DNA of 43,033 nucleotides from an uncultured Pseudomonadota bacterium. Its GTDB lineage: Bacteria > Pseudomonadota > Alphaproteobacteria > Rs-D84. Location of the stretch: contig CAMVAB010000002.1 in assembly GCA_947165335.1 (NCBI GenBank), forward strand, positions 1 through 43,033, read 5' to 3'. The first letter of the stretch is position 1. Each line of letters begins with the position of its first letter. The notes beneath the pieces were generated by a model, which ran no database searches, was not told the DNA's origin, and worked only from the letters and a program-made list of their open reading frames with translations. A program made the position numbers and the translations under genes. Positions 1 to 7,236 of this stretch are shown here, in pieces.

Positions 1-2
1 TC

Positions 3-185
3 GTATCTGCACTGCATACATTTGATTTACCAATAACTGCGACATGGCGTGAAGTCGGTACAAAATATAGGGCACTTGCAAAAAAATATCACCCTGATAC
101 AGCAAAAAACAAAGACACATCAACCGCCGAATTTACGCGTATAACAACCGCATACGAAACATTAAAAAAGTATTTTAAAAAATAA
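3..185 (+). CDS. J-domain protein, C-terminal part (partial)
   Basis: The reading frame enters from the left edge and ends with TAA at 183-185. The 60 visible residues form a J domain at the extreme C-terminus. Helix II ends in AKKYHPDTA, so the HPD tripeptide that stimulates Hsp70 ATPase is present, and a helix ending AYETLKKYFKK follows. A J domain at the C-terminus, rather than the N-terminus as in DnaJ, is typical of a widespread alphaproteobacterial co-chaperone family of roughly 200 residues. The protein probably recruits DnaK to particular clients, but the N-terminal part that would define its role lies outside the window. The fold is secure; the client is unknown. Confidence 0.75.
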   Translation, partial: VSALHTFDLPITATWREVGTKYRALAKKYHPDTAKNKDTSTAEFTRITTAYETLKKYFKK

Positions 186-191
186 TTAACT

Positions 192-217
192 ACAAAATTT
201 TTCACAAAAAATTTTGT
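192..217 (+). terminator. AT-rich hairpin after the J-domain gene
   Basis: An 11-bp inverted repeat (192-202 with 207-217) lies seven bases after the J-domain stop codon. It is nearly all A and T and lacks a strong downstream T tract, so it is a weak terminator candidate. A second imperfect hairpin (about 231-245 with 254-269) follows and may reinforce it. Confidence 0.35.
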
Positions 218-297
218 GTCATTATGAGAAACAAAATTAGCAACCAAGTTCACTGTTGTTAATTTTGTGACGTGATAATCCAGTATATCTTTATGTG

Positions 298-573
298 TCG
301 GCTTTGCCGACTACTTATTTAGTTCCCCGCCTTGGGCGGGGCGAAGTCTCGGCGTAGCAAAGCGGAGACGGATGGATTGTGGCGTCAGTCACAAGACGGG
401 GAGGGTTGAATTTTTTTACGAACTTTCTTCGCAAATCAACCTCTCGTTGCACCCTCCCCACCCTGCGGGTCCCCCCCGCCTCGGGCGGGGAATACAAGCA
501 AGGTTTTGGAAACGAAGTGCACCGAAACCGTTGCGGTATACGCGCAGACACAACGTGTCGAGCGAACCTTGCT
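298..573. repeat. GC-rich palindrome cluster in a gene-free stretch
   Basis: The 186-657 stretch holds no convincing gene. From 298 to 573 it is far richer in G and C than its surroundings and is built from successive inverted repeats. These include GTCGGC/GCCGAC (298-312), CCCCGCC/GGCGGGG at about 325-341 and again at about 475-491, GGGGAGGG/CCCTCCCC enclosing GTTGA/TCAAC, and AGCAAGGTT (497-505) with AACCTTGCT (565-573) enclosing GACAC/GTGTC. Open frames across it are low-complexity and unlike neighbouring proteins. It could be a mosaic of intergenic palindromic repeats or a structured RNA; I do not recognise a known RNA family. Confidence 0.55.
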
Positions 574-590
574 CTCTGGAAACCGATGAT

Positions 591-622
591 AAAAAAACAC
601 CGGTAGGAACCGGTGTTTTTTT
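591..622 (-). terminator. Terminator of the secreted InlB-repeat gene
   Basis: A 12-bp perfect stem (593-604 with 609-620) around an AGGA loop is flanked by A and T runs. It lies about 35 bases beyond the stop codon of the minus-strand secreted-protein gene and would work in either direction. Confidence 0.8.
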
Positions 623-657
623 GTGATCCGCTTTCGCTGCCGCTGCAGCGAGATTGT

Positions 658-1416
658 TTATTGTGGATTTGCATACAAGCCGACGCGAAGCGTTCCGTAG
701 GTCCGGGCGGCGTTGCCACAGCCGTACGTGCAATCCGACGCACAATTCGCGGCCGTCACGTTGCCGTTGTAGAACGCCCAAAGCGACGCCACGGGTGATA
801 AATAACTGCCATCTTTTTCGGCATCATATCCCGTCACTTTACACCAACAATATGATCCGGTATTTCCTATTGGTTCACCATTTTGTCCCTGACTATATGA
901 AGAACCAACCGGACTGCATCTTGCCATCCCCTTTATTGTTCCATAACTAAATTCTGCTGCCCATTCGCCGTTGTTGGTCAGGTTATAAGCATCTGGTGTT
1001 TTCCTTCTGGTACCACTAACTGTACTTCCTGTGCCATCAAATTTTATAAATGCATATCCTGTACCGTTTGGTGATGATGCATATTGTGACAATGTTGTTA
1101 TATCAAAGCCCATCGATTTTACCCTCCATCCGCCGAATGTATATCCGGTTTTATTCATTGTATTTGTTGGTAATGTTATCACACTGTCGTATGTACATGT
1201 GTTCGCTGTATTATTTGTTGGTGTGATTTTTGTATTATCGCTGTACCAATTAATGTTTATGGTATTTGCATCCCATGTTGCGCGTAATGTTGCCGGGCCG
1301 GTATCTGTCCCCAATATTGGTTCATTACATTCGTTCCCAGAACCGCTTACAGTTGTTGAATATGATGGCACCGCCATACATATTGCAAGAGCTGATGTTA
1401 ATAGTATTTTTTTCAT
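658..1416 (-). CDS. Secreted protein with InlB-type (Flg_new) repeat
   Basis: The protein has 252 residues. Residues 1-20 form a Sec signal peptide (MKKILLTSALAICMAVPSYS) with a likely cleavage site after SYS. Around residues 80-97, LPTNTMNKTGYTFGGW matches the InlB B-repeat/Listeria-Bacteroides repeat consensus, a small beta-grasp module found in bacterial surface proteins. The C-terminal half is rich in cysteine (CWCK, CASDCTYGCG), suggesting disulphides in the periplasm or outside the cell. The protein ends in ANPQ. No anchor or enzymatic domain is visible. A purine-rich GGAAGGAAG ribosome site precedes the ATG, and a strong terminator follows the gene. Its neighbours give no functional clue. 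A surface or adhesion role is inferred from the repeat alone. Confidence 0.65.
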   Translation of the reverse strand: MKKILLTSALAICMAVPSYSTTVSGSGNECNEPILGTDTGPATLRATWDANTININWYSDNTKITPTNNTANTCTYDSVITLPTNTMNKTGYTFGGWRVKSMGFDITTLSQYASSPNGTGYAFIKFDGTGSTVSGTRRKTPDAYNLTNNGEWAAEFSYGTIKGMARCSPVGSSYSQGQNGEPIGNTGSYCWCKVTGYDAEKDGSYLSPVASLWAFYNGNVTAANCASDCTYGCGNAARTYGTLRVGLYANPQ

Positions 1417-1465
1417 ATCTTCCTTCCTTTTTCATATGTTATTGGTTTTTATACCAAAACACAAT

Positions 1466-1495
1466 TAAAAACCACCATATTATCATAAGGTGGTT
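1466..1495 (-). terminator. Terminator of the small minus-strand gene
   Basis: Read on the minus strand, AACCACC, a 12-base loop and GGTGGTT are followed by a T run. It lies 36 bases past the stop codon of the 29-residue ORF, which supports that ORF being a transcribed unit. Confidence 0.6.
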
Positions 1496-1530
1496 GGAGG
1501 TTCAGAACAATTTGAACAGAAATTGTACGC

Positions 1531-1620
1531 TTATTCATATATATCGCGTTCCTCCAACCATTGTTGGAGGCGTTTTTCGTCTGCTTTAAGACGCTGTTCA
1601 ACTGGGTTCTGACACCCCAT
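1531..1620 (-). CDS. Candidate 29-residue microprotein
   Basis: This small ORF encodes a charged, probably helical peptide that starts MGCQNPVEQR and ends WLEERDIYE. The ATG at 1620 has an AAGAG motif eight bases upstream. An in-frame ATG at 1641 would add seven residues but would start almost at the predicted transcription start. The unit has a promoter (TTGAAA, 18 bp, TAAAAT) before it and a terminator after it, so it looks like an independent gene and not noise. I do not recognise the sequence. The peptide has no membrane segment; its Lys/Glu/Arg-rich stretch could form an amphipathic helix. A regulatory RNA that happens to contain an ORF is the main alternative. Confidence 0.45.
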   Translation of the reverse strand: MGCQNPVEQRLKADEKRLQQWLEERDIYE

Positions 1621-1645
1621 CAGTAAAACTCTTACCGACATGTTT

Positions 1646-1675
1646 ATTTTATCAAAAAATACCTGTTTGTTTCAA
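1646..1675 (-). promoter_or_regulatory. Predicted promoter of the small minus-strand gene
   Basis: On the minus strand a TTGAAA -35 (1670-1675) and a TAAAAT -10 (1646-1651) are separated by 18 bp. It diverges from the trxB promoter. Confidence 0.45.
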
Positions 1676-1701
1676 CACAAAAAATATACTTTATTTTATG
1701 T

Positions 1702-1729
1702 TTGCGTGTTTAACTTTTTATGCTATGCT
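1702..1729 (+). promoter_or_regulatory. Predicted trxB promoter
   Basis: TTGCGT (1702-1707) and TATGCT (1724-1729) are separated by 16 bp. A start near 1736 would give a leader of about 20 bases containing the AGGAAG ribosome site. Confidence 0.45.
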
Positions 1730-1756
1730 TTTGCAAAGCGAACAATAGGAAGAAAT

Positions 1757-2653
1757 ATGTATGATGTAATTATTTTGGGTTCGGGGCCTGCGGGATTAAC
1801 TGCCGCAATATATACTGGACGCGCAAACAAAAAAACTGTCGTTTTGGCTGGTTCCGCACTTGGTGGACAAACCGGCGAAATTGCAAAACTTGAAAATTAT
1901 CCTGGATGGGCCGGTTCTGGTATGGAACTGATTCAATTCATGAAAAAGCAAGCGGAAAGTTTTGGTGCAAAAATCGAATTCGCATCTGCAACTGATATCA
2001 AATTTAACGACGATAATACATATACTGTTATTTGCGATAACGGGAAAAATTTGGATACGAAAACTGTTATACTTGCAACTGGTGCCAAAGCACGCAGATT
2101 AGAAATCGAAGGCGCGCGTGAATTCTTTGGTCATGGTGTTTCATATTGCGCAACATGCGATGGTTTCTTTTATTCTGGTCGCGATGTATTGGTTTATGGT
2201 GGTGGCAACGCCGCATTAAACGACGCGCTTTATTTATCAGATATTGCAAAATCAGTGACTATCGTTTATCGCAAATCTGAATTCTTCCGTGCAGAAGGTA
2301 TCCTGCGTGATCGTGTTGCTGAAAAAGAAAATATTAAATGTATGTATAACACTGAATTAAAATCTATTGCCCAAAAAGACGGCAATGATAAACTGATTGT
2401 TACAACCACGGACGATCGCGAAATTGAAACGGATGGAATCTTTGTTGCTATTGGTCACGAAGCCAACACAGATTATTTATCTGAAAACATTAAACGCGAC
2501 GATATGGGACGACTTGATCCGTCATCTTTGCCAGCAGGAATGTTTGTTGCAGGTGATGTCGAAAGCAATATTAAAATGCAAATTGCAACTGCTGTTGGCA
2601 CTGGTTGCACAGCGGGCATGAATGCAATCGCTTATTTGAATTCAAAGGAATAA
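1757..2653 (+). CDS. trxB: Thioredoxin reductase
   Basis: This 298-residue FAD/NADPH flavoenzyme reduces thioredoxin in the cytoplasm. The FAD-binding GSGPAGLTAA sits at about residues 8-17. The redox-active CATCDG lies near the middle, between the split halves of the NADPH domain. The NADPH motif VYGGGNAALNDALYL follows, and the C-terminal FAD motif AGDVES is near the end. I place the start at ATG 1757 because AGGAAG (1747-1752) lies just before it and the flavin motif then sits in the usual position. The frame is open further upstream, but that extension would include the predicted promoter. Length is normal for the low-molecular-weight class. A terminator shared with the convergent downstream gene follows, with a tiny ORF in between. 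Confidence 0.95.
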   Translation: MYDVIILGSGPAGLTAAIYTGRANKKTVVLAGSALGGQTGEIAKLENYPGWAGSGMELIQFMKKQAESFGAKIEFASATDIKFNDDNTYTVICDNGKNLDTKTVILATGAKARRLEIEGAREFFGHGVSYCATCDGFFYSGRDVLVYGGGNAALNDALYLSDIAKSVTIVYRKSEFFRAEGILRDRVAEKENIKCMYNTELKSIAQKDGNDKLIVTTTDDREIETDGIFVAIGHEANTDYLSENIKRDDMGRLDPSSLPAGMFVAGDVESNIKMQIATAVGTGCTAGMNAIAYLNSKE

Positions 2654-2657
2654 ATAT

Positions 2658-2693
2658 ATGGGCGGCCGAACAAAGATTGGTGGCAAACATTAA
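2658..2693 (+). CDS. Possible 11-residue micro-ORF after trxB
   Basis: ATG at 2658 opens an 11-codon frame (MGGRTKIGGKH) that ends at the base of the trxB terminator. AAAGGA (2644-2649), formed by the last trxB codons, lies eight bases upstream, which is ideal for translation. The peptide is basic and glycine-rich and has no recognisable family. It could be a real peptide, an element affecting terminator folding, or chance. Confidence 0.25.
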   Translation: MGGRTKIGGKH

Positions 2694-2722
2694 AAAACAC
2701 CGGCAAATGCCGGTATTTTTTT
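2692..2722. terminator. Shared terminator, trxB and hypothetical gene
   Basis: ACCGGC, AAAT loop, GCCGGT (2699-2714), flanked by an A run and a T run, lies between two convergent genes. Its core CCGGCAAATGCCGG recurs at other terminators in the window. Confidence 0.85.
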
Positions 2723-3260
2723 ATCTTTCGTTCTTATAAGCATCTACTGCAAATACAGATGCAGGTGCAAAATCTTTTATGGCCGCAATAAAATTATTTG
2801 CATTCCATAATTGAACCACTTTGTTTATTTTAATAATTTCTTCTGCATCTAAATCAAAAACCAAAGAATTACCATAATAAAGCCAAACACCATCATTATT
2901 GTCTTTACCATGTTTTACGTGGTGGGCGATTTTTTCACCTAAACGTACTAATAAATTATTACCAGTTTTGTCATATGGCATATCTAATATAGGATCAAGT
3001 TTATTATATAAATCGCCATCCGCATAAACAAGATCTTTACCAGAATACAAATATTTCTTTGGTTCTTGTGCAATTTTCAACAGAAATTCATATGCGTGTT
3101 TTGCTTTTGTGTGTTCTTGAATTGCATCGCTACGATCTTTTTGTGTTGGGAAATATTGTTTTTGAAGACGTTTGTGTTCTTTCTGTAAAACCGTATAGCA
3201 CCATTGTGCATATCCGGTTAATAATTTCTTTATTGTTTCATCTATATTTTTTGGTGCCAT
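2721..3260 (-). CDS. Hypothetical protein, 179 aa
   Basis: I do not recognise this protein. It is soluble-looking, without signal peptide or membrane segment, and rich in Lys, Asp and aromatic residues. The first 75 residues look helical (IDETIKKLLTGYAQW onward, with many charged heptad-like positions). The central part contains GDLYNKLDPILDMPYDK and the end is mixed. GAGGAG lies a few bases before the ATG at 3260, giving a convincing start. The gene stands alone: it diverges from typA and converges on trxB, sharing the terminator with it. Codon use resembles its neighbours, so it is probably a real, expressed, lineage-restricted gene. Confidence 0.7.
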   Translation of the reverse strand: MAPKNIDETIKKLLTGYAQWCYTVLQKEHKRLQKQYFPTQKDRSDAIQEHTKAKHAYEFLLKIAQEPKKYLYSGKDLVYADGDLYNKLDPILDMPYDKTGNNLLVRLGEKIAHHVKHGKDNNDGVWLYYGNSLVFDLDAEEIIKINKVVQLWNANNFIAAIKDFAPASVFAVDAYKNER

Positions 3261-3320
3261 AAAAAACTCCTCATTTACCCTAGCAATTGTACCATAAAAA
3301 CACGTAAAAATATATATAAT

Positions 3321-3349
3321 TTGTTGAAATTAGAAAAATATAGTATAAT
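3321..3349 (+). promoter_or_regulatory. Predicted typA promoter
   Basis: TTGTTG (3321-3326), 17 bp, TATAAT (3344-3349): close to a housekeeping sigma-70 consensus. A start near 3356 leaves a leader of about 26 bases before the typA ATG. Confidence 0.7.
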
Positions 3350-3381
3350 ATATCCACTTGCGAAAAACAAAGAAGAATCAA

Positions 3382-5226
3382 ATGAAAATACGAAATATTG
3401 CTATCATAGCTCACGTTGACCATGGTAAAACAACCTTGGTTGATAATATGTTGAAACAGGCCGGAACATTCCGCGAAAATGAACATGTTGAAGATCGCGT
3501 CATGGACAGTGGCGATATTGAACGCGAACGCGGTATCACAATATCTGCAAAACCTACATCTATTCAGTGGGGTGAATATAAAATTAACATTGTGGACACA
3601 CCGGGACACGCTGACTTTGGTGGCGAAGTAGAACGTATTTTATCTATGGTTGATGGTGTAGTTTTGTTGGTCGACAGTGCCGAAGGTCCCCTGCCACAAA
3701 CAAAATTTGTGTTATCCAAGGCATTAAAATTAAACCTTCGTCCTATAGTTTGCATAAACAAAATAGATCGCTCTGACGCACGTCCAGACGAAGTTTTAAC
3801 AGAAACATTTGATTTGTTCGACAAACTTGGCGCAACAGATTCCCAACTTGATTTCCCTTACCTTTATGCTTGCGGAAGAGATGGTTGGGCAATTCGTGAT
3901 TTGAAAGATATCGATAATCCAAACAAAGATTTAACACCATTATTCCAACTGATTGTTGATCATGTTCCTGCACCTGATTGTAATGGCAACCGATGCCAAT
4001 TGGATGCACCTTTCAAAATGTTGGCTACTACATTGGAAGCAGATCCATACGTTGGTCGAATACTCACTGGTAAAATTGAATCAGGAACCGTTCGTGTTGG
4101 CCAAAGTGTGAAAGCTATCAATATGGCTGGCGAATTTATTGAAAATGCAAAAATAACAAAAATTATTGAACACCAGGGTGTAAACAAAGTTTCCCGCGAA
4201 AGCGCATCCGCTGGGGACATTGTTGTTGTTGCTGGTTTTTCAAAAGCTACTGTGGCGGATACACTCTGTGACCCATCTGTTACCGAACCAATCCCTGCTA
4301 TGCCAATTGACCCACCAACATTGACTATGACTTTCTTTGTTAATACATCACCATTGGCTGGACAAAGTGGTAAGAAATTGACTTCCCGTATGATTGGTGA
4401 AAGATTGTTCCGCGAAGCTGAAACAAACATTGCTTTAAAGGTAACACAAAGTACAAACAACGAAGCATTCGAAGTTTCTGGTCGCGGTGAATTACAACTC
4501 GGTATTTTAATTGAAACAATGCGCCGCGAAGGATTCGAATTATCCGTATCTCGTCCTCGCGTTGTTATGAGAACAGATGAAAATGGCGAAAAGTTAGAAC
4601 CAATCGAAGAGGTTGTTATTGACGTGGACGATGAATTCAGTGGTGTTGTTATTGAAAAAATGACAAAGCGCAAAGCAACTATTACCGAAATGAAACCATC
4701 AGGCGTTGGGAAAACACGTATTGTATTTTCGGCACCATCACGTGGTTTGATTGGTTATTTGTCTGAATTCAGAACAGATACTCGTGGTACTGGTATTATG
4801 AACCGCGTATTTGATAAATATGATTTATATCGTGGTCCAATTACACAATATCGCCCTGGGGTTTTGGTTTCTATGGAAGCGGGCCAAACAACAACATATG
4901 CTCTGCATAATTTGGAACCCCGCGGTGTTCTTTTTGTCGGCCCACAAACAGAAGTTTATTCGGGGATGATTGTCGGCGAACATAGTAAAGAAAACGATAT
5001 TGAAGTAAACCCGGTTCGTGGTAAACAATTAACAAACGTTCGCAGCGTTACTGCGGACGAAAAGTTGTTCTTGGCTCCTCCTCGTAAAATGTCATTGGAA
5101 GAAGCATTGTCTTATATCCAAGATGACGAATTAGTAGAAGTAACCCCAGCAACAATTCGTTTGCGCAAAAAAGAATTAGACAGCGGTAAACGTAAAAAAG
5201 CATATCGTTTTGCTGAAACCGATTAA
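3382..5226 (+). CDS. typA: Translational GTPase TypA/BipA
   Basis: The 614-residue ribosome-binding GTPase belongs to the EF-G-like family and assists 50S assembly and stress or cold adaptation. G1 is AHVDHGKTTL near the N-terminus. The switch I region has RERGITISAK, G3 is DTPGHADF and G4 is NKIDR. EF-G-like domains and the BipA-specific C-terminal domain (GPQTEVYSGMIVGEH, EVNPVRGKQL) follow. The start at ATG 3382 is chosen because MKIRNIAIIAHVDHGKTT matches the family; an in-frame TTG at 3358 would add eight residues and sits almost on the predicted transcription start. Length is typical (about 605-615). The gene is a single transcription unit with its own promoter and terminator. Confidence 0.96.
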   Translation: MKIRNIAIIAHVDHGKTTLVDNMLKQAGTFRENEHVEDRVMDSGDIERERGITISAKPTSIQWGEYKINIVDTPGHADFGGEVERILSMVDGVVLLVDSAEGPLPQTKFVLSKALKLNLRPIVCINKIDRSDARPDEVLTETFDLFDKLGATDSQLDFPYLYACGRDGWAIRDLKDIDNPNKDLTPLFQLIVDHVPAPDCNGNRCQLDAPFKMLATTLEADPYVGRILTGKIESGTVRVGQSVKAINMAGEFIENAKITKIIEHQGVNKVSRESASAGDIVVVAGFSKATVADTLCDPSVTEPIPAMPIDPPTLTMTFFVNTSPLAGQSGKKLTSRMIGERLFREAETNIALKVTQSTNNEAFEVSGRGELQLGILIETMRREGFELSVSRPRVVMRTDENGEKLEPIEEVVIDVDDEFSGVVIEKMTKRKATITEMKPSGVGKTRIVFSAPSRGLIGYLSEFRTDTRGTGIMNRVFDKYDLYRGPITQYRPGVLVSMEAGQTTTYALHNLEPRGVLFVGPQTEVYSGMIVGEHSKENDIEVNPVRGKQLTNVRSVTADEKLFLAPPRKMSLEEALSYIQDDELVEVTPATIRLRKKELDSGKRKKAYRFAETD

Positions 5227-5256
5227 ACAAACCCGCCAAAACGGCGGTTTTGTTTT
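5225..5256 (+). terminator. typA terminator
   Basis: CCGCC/GGCGG stem (5233-5237 with 5243-5247), extended by AAACAAA pairing with TTTTGTTT, immediately after the typA stop codon. Confidence 0.75.
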
Positions 5257-5259
5257 ATA

Positions 5260-5288
5260 TTGTTTTATTCCTATGAAATCATTATAAT
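5260..5288 (+). promoter_or_regulatory. Predicted promoter of the glycosyltransferase block
   Basis: TTGTTT (5260-5265), 17 bp, TATAAT (5283-5288). It would start transcription near 5295, before the interrupted glycosyltransferase gene. Confidence 0.65.
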
Positions 5289-5307
5289 TAAAGAAAGGCG
5301 AAACAAT

Positions 5308-6231
5308 ATGTTGTTATCATTATTATCAAAGATATATAAAAACCACGAAAAAATTTTTATTGCTTTATTAACTACTTTTGTGTTTTCGCATTCTTGGCGA
5401 ACAAGAATAAAAATGGTATTATCTGCCCCCGAAGGTCCAAATGAATTTCTTAAAAAATCTCGTGAATTAAAAAAACAATTTAATCCAAACACAAAACATT
5501 TTATTTCTGTTGTATCAATAATGAAAAACGAAGGTCCATATTTAAAAGAATAGATCGAATACTACCGAATAATAGGTATAGAAAAATTTTATTTATATGA
5601 TAACGAATCCAGTGATAACACAAAAAAGATTTTAGAACCTTACATTAAACAAGGAATTGTGGAATATATTTATATGCCAGGAGAAAAAATGCAACTATCC
5701 GCTTACGAACATTTTTTAACACACTATGCAAAAGAAACTCTTTGGGCTGCTATCATAGACCTTGATGAATACATAGTGATAAAGAAAAAAACTTTGCATG
5801 AATTTCTCGATAAACACAAAAACGCATCTCAGATATTAGTTCCATGGGTGTTTTTTGGTTCCAATGGACACGTCAAAAAACCAAAAGGTTTAATGATAGA
5901 AAACTATACAAAACGAGCAAAGAAACAACGTTTATACAAAGGCATTATAAAACCCCAATTAACAATGCAAATTCTTGTCCATAGACATATAGTTGCGGGG
6001 AAAACCTTGTTTCCAAAAATGAACGAAATAATGGTAAATCATTATTATTGTAAATCATTTGAAGAATATAAAAAACGCACAACACGTGGCGACGCTCTGC
6101 ATGGTAAAAAATTTGCGAAACAAACTTTTAACGAAGCAAATTTTCATAAATTTGATATAAACGACAAAGAAGATACATTTATATTAAGATATGTTGATGA
6201 AATAAAAAACCGATTAAAACGGAGCAAATAA
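5308..6231 (+). pseudogene. GT92-like glycosyltransferase interrupted by an in-frame TAG
   Basis: An otherwise intact 307-codon frame runs from ATG 5308, preceded by AAAGAAAGG, to the stop at 6229-6231. It is broken once, by TAG at 5551-5553. The reading frame does not change across the stop. The next gene is a close paralogue that has tryptophan (TGG) at this exact position (GPYLKEW), so one G-to-A change explains the break. Beyond the stop the family features persist: FYLYDNESSDNT, IDLDEYI (the DxD-like metal site) and VPWVFFGSNGHV. The family transfers sugars, here presumably to surface glycan. The downstream part lacks the N-terminal nucleotide-sugar-binding strand. It is either a recent pseudogene, a read-through gene, or a sequencing error. 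Confidence 0.8.
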
Positions 6232-6232
6232 T

Positions 6233-7174
6233 ATGGCTTTACCTGTGATATCTAAAAAAAGAATATTTTTATCAAAACTTTTAACTTTTTGGATACCCGT
6301 AAAAAGTTATCGTCGTGCATTTCGTGGTATAATACAATTTGGAATAAAAAAATATTTCAATGTTTTAAAACAAGATAAAAATACAAAATTTGAAAACGAA
6401 ATTGCTATTGGCGCAATTATGAAAAACGAAGGTCCATATTTAAAAGAATGGCTAGATTTTCACATTATTGTCGGAATTACAAAATTCTATCTTTATGACA
6501 ATGATTCAACAGATAATACAAAAGAAGTTTTAAAACCTTATATAAAGAAAGGCATCGTAGAATACAATTATTGGCCTGGGCGCGCCATGCAAATGCCGGC
6601 ATATCATGATATTTTAAACAAACATTCAAATGACACTCGTTGGCTTGCCCTGATAGATTTAGATGAATTTTTGGTTCCTGTTGAACATGACACTATCCCA
6701 GAATTTTTACACACCCTGCCAGATGGTTTTGCACAATTGGTTATAACCTGGGTCATATATGGATCTTCTGGACACGTTCATAAACCAAAGGGTTTGGTTA
6801 TGGAAAACTTTAAACATCATGCAGCAAAAACTTGGGGTGTAAAATCTATTATAAATCCGCGTTTATTAGTTGGATATCGTAATTTACATGCCAATTTCAT
6901 TGCTGGTTGGACTATTGATAACAACGGAAAAAAACTTGGGTATATAAATCAAAGCAAAAACCCACCAGCATATAACAAATGCAGAATAAATCATTATTAT
7001 ACAAAATCTTATGATGAATATATTGCAAGATTAAATCGTGGGTCCGCAACAACAGAATCTACACAAAGTTATAGAAACGCAGAAAAATTTAAAGAATATG
7101 ACAGAAATGAAGTGTATGATGATGTTACAGACAGATTCATAGAAAAACTACATGAGATGGAGAATAAAAAATAA
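6233..7174 (+). CDS. GT92-like glycosyltransferase
   Basis: This 313-residue protein is the intact paralogue of the interrupted gene before it and starts one base after that gene ends. GGAGCAAAT is just upstream of ATG 6233. The motif order is AIMKNEGPYLKEW (residues 61-73), FYLYDNDSTDNT, then LALIDLDEFL with its acidic DxD-type metal site, then TWVIYGSSGHVHKPKGL, and NHYYTKSYDEY near the end. This is the glycosyltransferase family 92/DUF23-like pattern. The N-terminal 50 residues are basic and hydrophobic and may associate with the membrane. The pair clearly arose by tandem duplication. The sugar donor and acceptor cannot be read from the sequence; the context points to surface polysaccharide or lipopolysaccharide. 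Confidence 0.8.
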   Translation: MALPVISKKRIFLSKLLTFWIPVKSYRRAFRGIIQFGIKKYFNVLKQDKNTKFENEIAIGAIMKNEGPYLKEWLDFHIIVGITKFYLYDNDSTDNTKEVLKPYIKKGIVEYNYWPGRAMQMPAYHDILNKHSNDTRWLALIDLDEFLVPVEHDTIPEFLHTLPDGFAQLVITWVIYGSSGHVHKPKGLVMENFKHHAAKTWGVKSIINPRLLVGYRNLHANFIAGWTIDNNGKKLGYINQSKNPPAYNKCRINHYYTKSYDEYIARLNRGSATTESTQSYRNAEKFKEYDRNEVYDDVTDRFIEKLHEMENKK

Positions 7175-7189
7175 TACTGTTTTAGTATA

Positions 7190-7218
7190 TTGAAAAAATA
7201 TATTAAAAATTGTATATT
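7190..7218 (+). promoter_or_regulatory. Predicted promoter before the RgpF-like gene
   Basis: TTGAAA (7190-7195), 17 bp, TATATT (7213-7218), ahead of the two-gene unit 7237-8921. Confidence 0.55.
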
Positions 7219-7236
7219 AAAGACAAAGAGATATTT

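Noticed and set aside
315..781. Several ORFs of 75-142 codons on both strands across the GC-rich palindromes
   Set aside because: They overlap one another and the inverted repeats, have no ribosome sites, and their composition is unlike neighbouring proteins.
3960..4673. 237-codon minus-strand ORF inside typA
   Set aside because: It is a shadow frame of a strongly conserved gene, with no initiation signals of its own.
5308..6231. Recoding of TAG as tryptophan or another sense codon
   Set aside because: TAG is a normal stop for other genes here (for example at 31636-31638 and 34600-34602), so a changed genetic code is not supported by this single case.
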